From Pseudopyrenochaeta lycopersici (taxonomy: Eukaryota; Ascomycota; Dothideomycetes; Pleosporales; Pseudopyrenochaetaceae), in NCBI GenBank assembly GCA_003313425.1, contig NHZP01000008.1, positions 124,001-188,000 of the forward strand: DNA of 64,000 nt, written 5' to 3'. Shown piece after piece: positions 55,313-64,000 of the stretch (position 1 is the stretch's first letter; every line of letters begins with the position of its first letter). The notes beneath the pieces are model-generated. The model ran no database searches. It saw only the letters and a list, made by a program, of their open reading frames with translations, and was not told the DNA's origin. A program made the translations under genes and the position numbers.

Positions 55313-56843
55313 TAGCGATTGTTGGGCGCAAACAGTGGCACGGCGTGGGAGGGCTAGGGAGGGTAGCGCAGTAGGTCGGGGGGCGCATTAATTTACCTCT
55401 CTTTGGGCGACCCATGGCAGGCACAAGCAATTGGTGTCTCGTATCAGAGGAAGGCAGATGCTGGTTTGGGAGATACAGAGCAAGTGCTCACGGCGCGTGG
55501 TCGTCAATTCTAGATCAGTTGCGCAAGCCACACGGGTATGGGCCGGTTCGGTCCAGGGTACAGAAAACGTCCACCCGGCGGCGTCGGTAACGAACGACGG
55601 GATACAAAGGGATTAAGGAGTAAGGGGGTCGCTTTGGAGGCCTCTGGGGGAGTGGAAGAATGGACAGCAGAAGTAGTACGTATACGGAGGTCCGCGGTGG
55701 AGTAAGCTGGTGGAGGAATTTCTGGGCGCGCGGCAGGGATGCTGGGCTATGACGACGCCGGAAAGGGTCCTAGCGATCGCCGAACATGCAAGTGATGTGC
55801 CCGTCGCGGGTCGTTTTTACTACAGGCCGACAACCTTGACGATGAGAGTCTCTGTGAATAGCAATCCTGCCTTCAGAGACATGACACACGGCGACGCTTC
55901 TTTGTCGCCCCGTGTCCACACATTGCGAGCTTCCTTATACAGTCCAAAATGTTTCGTCGCGAGCTTACTCATTGGCCCGTCCGTATTCAAGTGCATCCAA
56001 AGTACTGGTACTAGACGAAACCGGCTTTCCCGCGCCAGTTCTCGGCCAGTCGGCACTTTGTGCTCCTCTTCTGGACATTGATGATGCTTCTATGAAAGGC
56101 TGTGCGTCTTGGCCATGTTTGTTGTCAAGACGCAGCGAGGAATGCGGCTCTCTGCACTCACAGGACTGGTATGGGAATCCCGGAATCATACCATTCGATT
56201 CGTCAGCAGTTGGCGCAACCCTTGCAACGAGGCATGCAGCGTGGCCTGAGACTTTTTCACCGACACTGAGCTAATCGTCTCCCATAGAGTATTCGCGGTG
56301 TGCGCTTTTCCGCCTTTCAGTAGCATACTCGCTCTCACTGGCTCGCAATTGCACAACCTGCCAAATAAAACACTTGTGCAACGAGCCACTCTCTCAATGA
56401 TCCAGCAATTTTTTCCTTAGAAAGGGTCTGATCGGGCCTTTTTGGTATGGAACAGCTGCAAATTAGACGTGCGACAATGGGTCCGACTCACGACAACCCT
56501 CCTGTCATATATTGTGCCAAGTGAAGCAATATAACACGTGATTCTTGAGCTTTGATCCCAAAACGCGCGCAGCTTAGCATACCAGCCACAGGCGCGTCAA
56601 GCCACACTTCATATCGGTCCTTGTTGTTACTTTTCTCACGCGTCCGCGTGAAGCACATACACACCCCAATAATTTCTTTACGTCAAGCACACACACAATA
56701 TTGCTATTGACACTGGCTATTAAAGGCTTGTAATTGCTTGCCATTGCCTTCCTCCCCACTTCCTATTAACCACGGTCTAGCAGAACCTCAACTTCCTTTC
56801 TGTTATCAATATCTCATTCAGTTCTAAGTCCATCCAAAACAGC
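55313..56843. other. Divergent intergenic region
   Basis: Promoters of the Caf120-like and BAH-PHD genes. Contains several overlapping short frames in both strands (for example 55710-56081 and 55912-56274), but no translation is similar to a known family. Confidence 0.5.
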
Positions 56844-58620
56844 ATGGCGCGGTCGAGTCAAATTCTTGAGACGAAACCTGCGAGCAGCGACGCACCACCT
56901 AGCAAGGCAAACACTCTCAACAACCCTGCAGGCTCAAAGCGCAAGATTGATTGGGCCACCATCGACGAAAACAAAGCCTTCAAAGGCTTCACGCTCAAGA
57001 CCGTCTCTCCAGAGAAGCCTTTGAGGAAGAAACGGAAGACTGGCGCGGGCGCTAGTAGAGCCACCGACAGCGACAGGGATGGTTTGAGGAGCGCCGAAAT
57101 CCAGGAGAGGAATCCATACAAGGAAACGGAGCTGGGCACAATACGTTGCCAAGTCGTGCCTGCGAGACTTTGGGAGAGTACAGACCGTTTCCGCAGTTTT
57201 ACCAGTGAGTGATTTACGCCCTTCTTCGTCCTTGCTTCAACGGGTACTCTACTGCCGTCACCGACAATTCAATCGGACCAAAACATTTTGGACTGATATC
57301 GCAATAAAATACTGTAGACCTGACAGAAACTGCATATCAGTATGAATGGCCTGCTAACCTTGTTTTCATAGTTGACAACGAGTTATTCACATCAGGTCAA
57401 ATCATATTTATCAAGAAACCCGAGCAAGAGCATGGCACGGCCAACGCCATCCCCCACTGGTTCGCAAGAATCCTGGAAGTGCGCGCTGCGCACGCTGCAC
57501 ACGTATATCTGAGGATATTTTGGCTCTATCGACCGGAAGACCTGCCGGGGGGTCGACAGCCACACCACGCTCAGAATGAGCTGGTAGTGAGCAATCACAT
57601 GGAAATCATTGAAGCTCAATGCGTGGACAGCATGGCGAATGTGGTTCATTGGCAAGATGATCCAGACAGCGCTGAATGGCCGGCTGAGGAACAGTTGTTC
57701 TGGCGGCAGAGTCTGGACGTCACCAAACCACTGGGAAGGCAATTATCTGTAGGTGTTTATAATCACTGATAGGCCCATTGATATTGACCGCTAACGAGCT
57801 CGCAGCCGTTGCAGACGTATTGCATTGACAAAACACCTTGCAATCCCGACGAGCAACTTGTATATTGCGCATCCTGCAATCAATGGCTCCATGGACATTG
57901 TCTAGAAGACCAGGCCATTCTGGATGCATTAACAAATTCCAGAGAATCGAAAAGCAGAAGTGGTCCGGAAAAGGGAACAAATCAAAAACGTGTCAAATCT
58001 TCCAAATCGCCAGCCTTCTCTGCCAAGTTCAGCACACCAGATTCTAATAGATGTTGTCTCACGGTCACGGACGAGCGCCAGGGCCAGAAGAGGCAGTGGA
58101 ACGTTGATGTCAACTGCCTTCTCTGCAAGAAGACAATTGAGAAGGCCAACCAAGCCTTATCGGAACCTTCAGACACTCAGACCGTTATCATTGACCATGA
58201 TATCAATGAGGAACGTGGGGACGGTGGTCTAGGTGGTATCACTCCCCCAACAACGCCCGGCAGCGCCAAAGCTCCCTCGGAGCATGGCAGTGAAGACCCG
58301 GTAATCAGCAAGGCCGTCGAGGTTGAAACAATAGATCTGCCAACAAGCACCGCCGTAGGGACTAAGTCCGCAGCTTCGCCTGTTACGACTGGTGAGCAGA
58401 CCCACCACACAATCCACCGAGTGACGCACTAATTCCTCGCTGTATAGCTCAAAATCGAGAACGAACTACAGCTTCCAAGAAGAAGAGAAAGCGATCTTCT
58501 ACACATCTGAACACTAGTGCCACTGAAGTTACGCCCCCACTAGCACCCTTGAACGAGTCAGTCTTCCAGTCTGGACTCCGATCAGTTAAGCGGATACTCT
58601 GGAACACAACAGAAACTTAA
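56844..58620 (+). CDS. BAH-PHD chromatin protein
   Basis: Four exons (56844-57204, 57372-57748, 57806-58391, 58448-58620) encode 498 aa. A basic N-terminus (KPLRKKRKTGAG) looks like a nuclear localisation signal. The BAH domain covers about residues 120-240 (LFTSGQIIFIKKPE, IPHWFARILEVRA, YLRIFWLYRPEDL, NELVVSNHMEIIEAQCV). A PHD-type zinc finger follows (CIDKTPCNPDEQLVYCASCNQWLHGHCL) but is interrupted by a disordered Ser-rich insert before the CLLCKK pair. The C-terminus is disordered with another basic patch (SKKKRKRSS). The protein probably reads histone marks; related fungal BAH-PHD proteins act in facultative heterochromatin, but I cannot assign this one. Confidence 0.88.
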
Positions 58621-59404
58621 GTAACAACAAAACTCATTCACATTCATTATTGTTATAATTGTGTTAATGTCATCCGATACCCTTTGATCTATATGTATTT
58701 TCTTTTTCTTTTTAAGTATTCCATGTCCGGGTCATCATGGGCGGGGAAATGAGGAGGGGAGGAACCGTATTTGCCTGCTTGCGAATTTTGACTCTCCTCT
58801 CGTCTTTCTTCATCTTAGTAACCAATCTATATCTCGTCCAAGAATAAATAGACGCGCAACAGTGACCGGATATGTTCCCGAGAAAGCCTTAACGAAGATC
58901 CGCAAGTTGTGGGTGCTAGCTTCAGTGAACTGTCGAGTTCAATGACATTTTAATCGTGAAGAATCATGGCTACGCCGCAGGAACTCGAGGCAGTTTGCCC
59001 CCTATCGCGAGATGTATTTCACTGTGCCGCGGGAGGGAGGTCTATTGTTGGTGAGGGTACCACACTTAGGCGTTTGCTCTGTTCTTTGCTAGAGCTTATG
59101 GATATGACGGTGTCGATATCTGCTGCATCCAAAGAAATGCAGCGACCTATTGCGCTATGCCTGTCTACCTTGCATGAGCGTTAGATGGCCATAAATTTCC
59201 GTCTGCCTTTCGCTCCGTCTTAATCTAACCTGTTAGTTGTTGATTCCAGCTGCCCTAAACAAGCTGACAAAACGGAACAGAGGTTATGAGACTTCACGAG
59301 TCAGGGTAAGCCGGTCAAGTCTGCTCTATGCGTTGAAGAGAGCCGTGTAGCATCCAAGATGGTGAATGTGGGTGAACGACCCCACCAATTGAGGGTACAA
59401 TTGA
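58621..59404. other. Intergenic region upstream of truncated HET-type gene
   Basis: Contains a 72-codon frame at 58966-59184 of no recognised similarity. No HET core motif was found here, although the gene downstream should have one. Confidence 0.5.
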
Positions 59405-61849
59405 GGCAAGGGCTGTCGGCTGTGGCTACGCCACCTCATTACATCACCGCATCACTACAGTTGTTGTGATTACACTGCAACCTTCTTCGATTCAATCAAT
59501 CACATACATGCATTCTGTGAAGGATTGAAATTACTAATCCCCCCTCAGGGAGAATTTGCAAAATTACTGAATTCAATAAGTTCTGTGTCATTCTTGGTAA
59601 GAGAAGCTATTTTCCGACCCAGGTCTGCTAGCTGGTGGTCAGGACGAAATTCTTTGGAAATCACAACTTTGGCTGAGCTGGTAGATATGTATCGTAGCCA
59701 TGAGGCCACCGAACGCCATGATAAGGTCTTTGCTCTGCTAGGTATGAGCTCTAATGACCTCACCGGGACTGCGATATTACCTGACTATAGGATTCCATGG
59801 AAAGAGCTGTACACGAACCTCGTCTACTTTGTTTTTGGCAACAATTCCCACGTGAAAACCTTTGGAAACGGTGACATAGCGCTAATAAAGACCATGGATC
59901 ATGTCATTGCCGAAGTGTGCTCGGTGACACAAAGCTTATCTGGTGGCTATTGGCAAGAATTGGAGGTGCTTTTGTCGGAACGGCCCTGGAACCAGAAGCG
60001 GAATGTTCATTGGAGTTTCCGAATCTCAGCAGAGCCAATTTTGAAGAACGATCTAATATGCTCCTTTGACCATATTCCCGAGCCGGTCATTGTCAGGGCC
60101 TTCGAGGACTACTTCGAAATCATCAAATTTGCCGCTTTCCCACGTAAGCCTGGCCCTGTAAACAACCCTAATGCCATGGCATTTTATCACACAAGCATGA
60201 AAGACTACACAATATGGAACCAAACCGTGAATACAATCAACAAGCCGCAACGAGACTTTCTACTAGTCTGGGACTGGGAAACGTCTGAGGGAGCATCCCA
60301 ACATCAAGAGTACAAAGATGTGGAGCAAAAGTGGTGTATAGACCAAACAGGAATATCGATGAAGGCAGAGCGGCTTTCGAATATGGCACTAATTTTAGCG
60401 GAGTGGGGAGACTTTGAGCAAATAAAGAAGAGGGTTCAAAAGGTTAGCAAATTTTGTCGAGAGACAGTGGGAAACTACAACCCAAGTACTCTGGGATGTA
60501 TGGATGGCTTAGGTTTACTCTACATGCGTAGTAAACAGTGGGAAGAAGCTGAAACCACCTGTTCACAGTCTATGCAGGCAAGGATTTGTGTGCAAGGCGC
60601 TGATCATCCAGACACACTAAAGTGCATCAACACCTTTACTGGTCTGGCAGCATCCCTGTTCGTAACAAACCGAAGCTGGCAAGCACATCGGATGGAGCGT
60701 ATTCTCTCGTTGATCAAAATGAAGCATGGTGAAAGAATCACGGAAAAGGACATGATGTATTTCGTCGAATCCCTTGATGAAAAAGAGATGTTGTTCTTAC
60801 TGGAAACGCGAGCGCATGAAATTGAGATTACAGAAGATATTTTGAAATCTGCCCTTGGGAATTGTGGGGAGCGGGCGGTACAAGTTGCAAATCTTCTCCT
60901 TGATCGAAGACCAGACAAGGTCAAGATCACAGAAGAAGTTTTCAAAGTTGCAGTGGGGAATGAATCCGGAGAAGGAATAATCCGTCGTTTTTTTGAAAGA
61001 GGAGAGCTCAAATGGAAAATCCCGGAAGAGATTCTCATAGTAGCCGCAAGGAATCCGGATCACAGGATAATGATTGATCTGCTACGGTATCGAGGAGATG
61101 AGATTAAGATAACAGAAACTGTTCTCAAAGCAGCAGCGGAGAACAGGTGTGCAGGTGTATTCTCCCTGCTCCTTGCCGAACGAGAAGATGAAGTCGAAAT
61201 CACCGAAGCAGTACTGAAATCCGCTGCTGCAAGCTCTCACGGAGCTAGAAAGATAGCCGAGCCACTCCGCAGTCGTGGAGCTGATACTATCATTGCAGGT
61301 GATATACTTATGGCCGCTGCCAATCACGGAAAGTCTGAAGACGAATTATGGGCTCAGCTCGTCAGCGGCTACAAAAACAAACTTTCAGTTACACCTCAGT
61401 GTCTGACCGCAGCAGAAAGTACTCAAACTGGGGATAGAAGGATAAATATGCTTTTAAGTACAGCAAACCAGATGGCTATAATTACGGAAGAAGTTTTTAT
61501 CGCTGCGGCGGCCAACGGATCGTGTGGAACAGCAATCATGCAACGGCTACTGGAGCAACGAAGTGAAGTGAAATTGACACAGCGAATTGTCTTGGCTGCA
61601 GTACGCAATCCAAAATGCGGGGTAAACATAGTACGATTGTTTCTGAAATACCGAAGAGATGAATTGAAGGTAACGGCCGATGTAATTCGGGCTGCAGTTA
61701 CGCCAGAAAAATGCCTCAGAACCGCAGAAATGCTATATTGGCTACTCAGTCGACTGAAAGATTCTGGTACTATTCCGAGTGATATCCTGGAGCTATTGCC
61801 AGCATGGTGGGATAGCAAAGAGAGACTTCAACAATACATCAGGAATTAG
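59405..61849 (+). CDS. HET-associated/TPR/helical-repeat protein, probably 5'-truncated
   Basis: The frame is open from 59405 to the stop at 61849. Its start (about 59462-59750: FFDSINHIHAFCEGL, SVSFLVREAIFRP, LVDMYRSHEATERHDKVFALLGMSS) matches the segment that follows the HET core in fungal incompatibility proteins. The core itself (WG, DAICINQ-type motifs) is missing upstream. A TPR-like region follows (about 60380-60660: NPSTLGCMDGLGLLYMRSKQWEEAE). From about 60815 to 61790 there are about ten tandem repeats of 31-35 residues, of the form ITEEVLKAAA...LLLERRGDEVK. These occur in fungal NLR proteins and are helical, ankyrin-like. The first in-frame ATG is 59687. A missed upstream exon is possible. 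Confidence 0.65.
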   Translation, partial: GKGCRLWLRHLITSPHHYSCCDYTATFFDSINHIHAFCEGLKLLIPPQGEFAKLLNSISSVSFLVREAIFRPRSASWWSGRNSLEITTLAELVDMYRSHEATERHDKVFALLGMSSNDLTGTAILPDYRIPWKELYTNLVYFVFGNNSHVKTFGNGDIALIKTMDHVIAEVCSVTQSLSGGYWQELEVLLSERPWNQKRNVHWSFRISAEPILKNDLICSFDHIPEPVIVRAFEDYFEIIKFAAFPRKPGPVNNPNAMAFYHTSMKDYTIWNQTVNTINKPQRDFLLVWDWETSEGASQHQEYKDVEQKWCIDQTGISMKAERLSNMALILAEWGDFEQIKKRVQKVSKFCRETVGNYNPSTLGCMDGLGLLYMRSKQWEEAETTCSQSMQARICVQGADHPDTLKCINTFTGLAASLFVTNRSWQAHRMERILSLIKMKHGERITEKDMMYFVESLDEKEMLFLLETRAHEIEITEDILKSALGNCGERAVQVANLLLDRRPDKVKITEEVFKVAVGNESGEGIIRRFFERGELKWKIPEEILIVAARNPDHRIMIDLLRYRGDEIKITETVLKAAAENRCAGVFSLLLAEREDEVEITEAVLKSAAASSHGARKIAEPLRSRGADTIIAGDILMAAANHGKSEDELWAQLVSGYKNKLSVTPQCLTAAESTQTGDRRINMLLSTANQMAIITEEVFIAAAANGSCGTAIMQRLLEQRSEVKLTQRIVLAAVRNPKCGVNIVRLFLKYRRDELKVTADVIRAAVTPEKCLRTAEMLYWLLSRLKDSGTIPSDILELLPAWWDSKERLQQYIRN

Positions 61850-62510
61850 AGGTGAACGACTAGAGTACCTAATTTTTAATTTTAGATAATCAGAAGACTC
61901 TCGCCGAAGTTGTACATTTTTATACGACGTTAGCTTCCGAAACCGTTGACCTGTACATTAGACACGGTTTTGTTTCTTATGCTTGATGATCCCGTTACAG
62001 ACACACTGGGCAATTAACGGAGGCTAACATCCAAAGCCAGATCTCGTAACAAGGGGAAATTGCCTCTGAGCGTGGTCGCTAGTGAATGAACTATCGATCA
62101 AACAATTTATAGCAGACAACTGCGCAAAACAAATGTGCAATGCCATGTAGCAATTAAAAAGGCCTCTTCAGCTAAGTTATAACGCAGAAAAAGAGTACGC
62201 ACATCAAAAGCTCTTAATAATCTTAATTTCATTGAATGATCCGATAACGTCTGGCCTTTGAAAGCCATAACCTTGGAACAAAGGGTATATCGACTCGAGC
62301 CGCCCCAGAACGCCGCCGCTGAATGTTGTTATAATATCCTACATCCGGGTCTGCTGTGAGACCGAAAAACTCCGTGAGATGCATACGCCTCCTTCAAACC
62401 CAAAACAAACCCCAATTTCCTCCGTCTCAGCCTTGCCCTCGGAAATGAAACTGTAGTTGGCTATCGCTCATTTCTAGTGTACGTGAAGCAATCATGCGCT
62501 GACTGATCAA
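61850..62510. other. Convergent intergenic region
   Basis: 3' flanks of the repeat-protein gene and TAF2. Nothing gene-like; AT-rich in the middle. Confidence 0.5.
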
Positions 62511-64000
62511 TCAATTCCCTGGCAACGCTCCTTTGCCCACGCTCATCTTCACAATCAATTTCGGTTTATCCCCACCATGTCTTTCTACCCGCACGAAGCC
62601 TGTCTTACCACCTGCACCATTCAACAAGCCATTCGGCTCTAAGCTCTGTCGTTTCAACGGCCTCTCTTCATTTTCAGCTTCCAGTTTCCTCTTTTTGCTT
62701 CCCTCATTAGTAAATCGTGAAAGAAGTGCAGGTGCAAGACGTAGCTTGACAACCTTGCTCTTCTTATGCTTGACTGACTTAGATAAAGAAGTGGAAGGTG
62801 CAGCGGAACGGGGCGCTGGAGTAGCACTAGGACGCGGCGAAGGCGCAGCACTAGGACGCGGTGACGAGGCGGCAGAAGTACCACCGGTAGTCTTTGTCCT
62901 GATCTTCAATTTGGGAGCAGGTAATGGAATTGGTGACGAGATTGCTGGCGGTGTTGCGGCAAACAACGGAACGTTGACTGGCGCGGGCAATGGTCGAGCA
63001 GGGGCAGCCGTAGGAGCTGGTGCAGCTGGCGGAGCAACAGTAGGTGGCAAAACAGGTGTCTTAGCAACTGGGGCTGGAGCGGGTGTTGCCTTTTTCTTTG
63101 GAGGCATCGGTGTTGACCGAAGCGGAACCTCAGGTGTCGACGCTCGCGACTCTGTCTTGATGACATCAGGTGGTGGCACGGGCGAGACTCGTGTCGAAGG
63201 CGGTACAGGGGATGGTGATTGATGAACAGTCGGCGAAAAGACCATAGATTGACTTCTTGATTTCACCAGCCCGGACTCTGGTAGCGGTGTTGGAGAAGTA
63301 GCAGAGGGCTTCGACCTGTTCGCACCGATCTTGAGAGATAGCTTAGGCAACGGTACGGGTACGGGCGTTTGCTGAATCGGGGCTGGTGCCGATGCTGGTG
63401 CTTGTGCAGGTGCTTGTGCTTGTACTTGCGCTTGTGCTGGTGTCTCCTGTATCTGTTGAGGCGGCGCTGCTGTGACGAGGGGTCGCGTTGCTTTGGTTCG
63501 CACTTTGTCAGACTTCCAGAAGCGAAGCTGTGCTCTTCCGAGATGTTCCAGTCTCCAATACCGTGGATAATGCAGTACAATTGGAAGCTTATTCTGCCGC
63601 TGGTGGTCAAAGATCATGTCACAGAAGTCGAGAAGCTCGGACATGTCGCTTGTAGACAGAGTCGTAGATCTCAAGGCTTCTTCTAGAGCAACTTTGAGTG
63701 TCAGATTTCCCTGCAAATCAGTCTTCAAGCCCCTTAAGGCACCATATAAACTCTGGCGGGCAATGGCCGAAGCGCGATCTGAACTACCAATCTCGTTCTC
63801 AACAATGAGAGAGTCTGCGGAGCTCTCTACTGCCTTCTTCGGTTCGTACACATCACCAGTAGCGATTTGTCCAACAGCGATTCCGAAGATGCGGAGTAGC
63901 TGTGTCCGAAAGTATGGGGACGGATCGGATCGAATCTCGTGAATCAGGAATTTGAGAACACTGTCCTTGCGAACCAAGCCCAGACGAACAAGGCATTCCC
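62511..64000 (-). CDS. taf2: TFIID subunit TAF2, C-terminal part (cut by window edge)
   Basis: The frame is open to the right border of the window, so only the last about 495 codons are seen. The conserved HEAT-like end of the TAF2 core is present (ECLVRLGLVRKDSVLKFL, then IHEIRSDPSPYFRTQLLRIFG, FCDMIFDHQRQNKLPIVLHYPRYWRLEHLGRAQLRFWK, partly shown). TAF2 binds core promoter DNA in TFIID. The last about 290 residues are a long disordered tail rich in Pro, Ala, Gln and Ser, ending in a basic patch (KHKKSKVVKLRLAPALLSR) and a short Lys-rich end. Such tails are usual in filamentous fungi but vary in length. No intron is evident in this part. Confidence 0.87.
   Translation of the reverse strand, partial: ECLVRLGLVRKDSVLKFLIHEIRSDPSPYFRTQLLRIFGIAVGQIATGDVYEPKKAVESSADSLIVENEIGSSDRASAIARQSLYGALRGLKTDLQGNLTLKVALEEALRSTTLSTSDMSELLDFCDMIFDHQRQNKLPIVLHYPRYWRLEHLGRAQLRFWKSDKVRTKATRPLVTAAPPQQIQETPAQAQVQAQAPAQAPASAPAPIQQTPVPVPLPKLSLKIGANRSKPSATSPTPLPESGLVKSRSQSMVFSPTVHQSPSPVPPSTRVSPVPPPDVIKTESRASTPEVPLRSTPMPPKKKATPAPAPVAKTPVLPPTVAPPAAPAPTAAPARPLPAPVNVPLFAATPPAISSPIPLPAPKLKIRTKTTGGTSAASSPRPSAAPSPRPSATPAPRSAAPSTSLSKSVKHKKSKVVKLRLAPALLSRFTNEGSKKRKLEAENEERPLKRQSLEPNGLLNGAGGKTGFVRVERHGGDKPKLIVKMSVGKGALPGN

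Noticed and set aside
58966..59184. 72-codon frame as missing HET exon
   Set aside because: No HET-core motif (YVWG, DAICINQ, WLG types) and no splice sites that join it to the downstream frame.
1..64000. CRISPR arrays, bacterial operons, Shine-Dalgarno sites, rRNA genes
   Set aside because: The window is eukaryotic nuclear DNA; no direct-repeat arrays or rRNA-like sequence were noticed.

Overview
The window is nuclear DNA of a filamentous ascomycete (Pezizomycotina; a dothideomycete is my guess, but this is not proven). The evidence is spliceosomal introns of about 50-130 bp with GTRNGT donors and TAG/CAG acceptors, two Zn(II)2Cys6 regulators, a HET/TPR protein, a DUF7707-type GPI-anchored protein and a pogo-type transposon that looks RIP-mutated. 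I rebuilt exon-intron structures by hand from splice sites and reading phase. Almost all models close in frame; the exceptions are flagged.

Region A (1-17.1 kb) is a compact cluster of eight genes that looks like an aromatic-compound degradation unit: a cytochrome P450, two different fumarylacetoacetate-hydrolase-fold enzymes, an FAD aromatic hydroxylase, a zinc-free MDR oxidoreductase, a vicinal-oxygen-chelate extradiol ring-cleavage dioxygenase, a Baeyer-Villiger monooxygenase and a Zn2Cys6 regulator. The logical order is: P450 or Baeyer-Villiger oxidation of a side chain or ketone, ring hydroxylation to a catechol-type diol, extradiol (meta) cleavage, then hydrolytic C-C cleavage by the FAH-fold enzymes. 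No PKS, NRPS or terpene synthase is present.

Region B (17.1-38.5 kb) is mostly housekeeping: a ZIP metal transporter, a fungal-specific transcription factor, a ChaC-like gamma-glutamylcyclotransferase, Coq6, a disordered Ser-rich protein, a DUF7707 GPI protein, a Ypt35-like PX protein, a SAS4-domain chromatin protein and a SAP-like unknown.

Region C (38.5-48.6 kb) is a second possible catabolic group: an EthD protein, a 4-coumarate:CoA-ligase-like enzyme with a peroxisomal AKL tail, a Zn2Cys6 regulator, an MFS transporter and a LigI-like amidohydrolase. An identical 13-bp palindromic element, CGG-N7-CCG, lies upstream of the regulator and in the divergent transporter/amidohydrolase promoter, so these three genes look like one autoregulated regulon.

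Region D (48.6-50.7 kb) is a complete pogo/Fot1-type element with 46-bp inverted repeats whose transposase frame carries about 19 TAG/TAA stops and no frameshift.

Region E (50.7-64 kb) holds a Caf120-like PH protein of the CCR4-NOT group, a BAH-PHD chromatin protein, a HET-associated/TPR/helical-repeat gene that seems to lack its 5' part, and the C-terminal part of TAF2, cut by the window edge.
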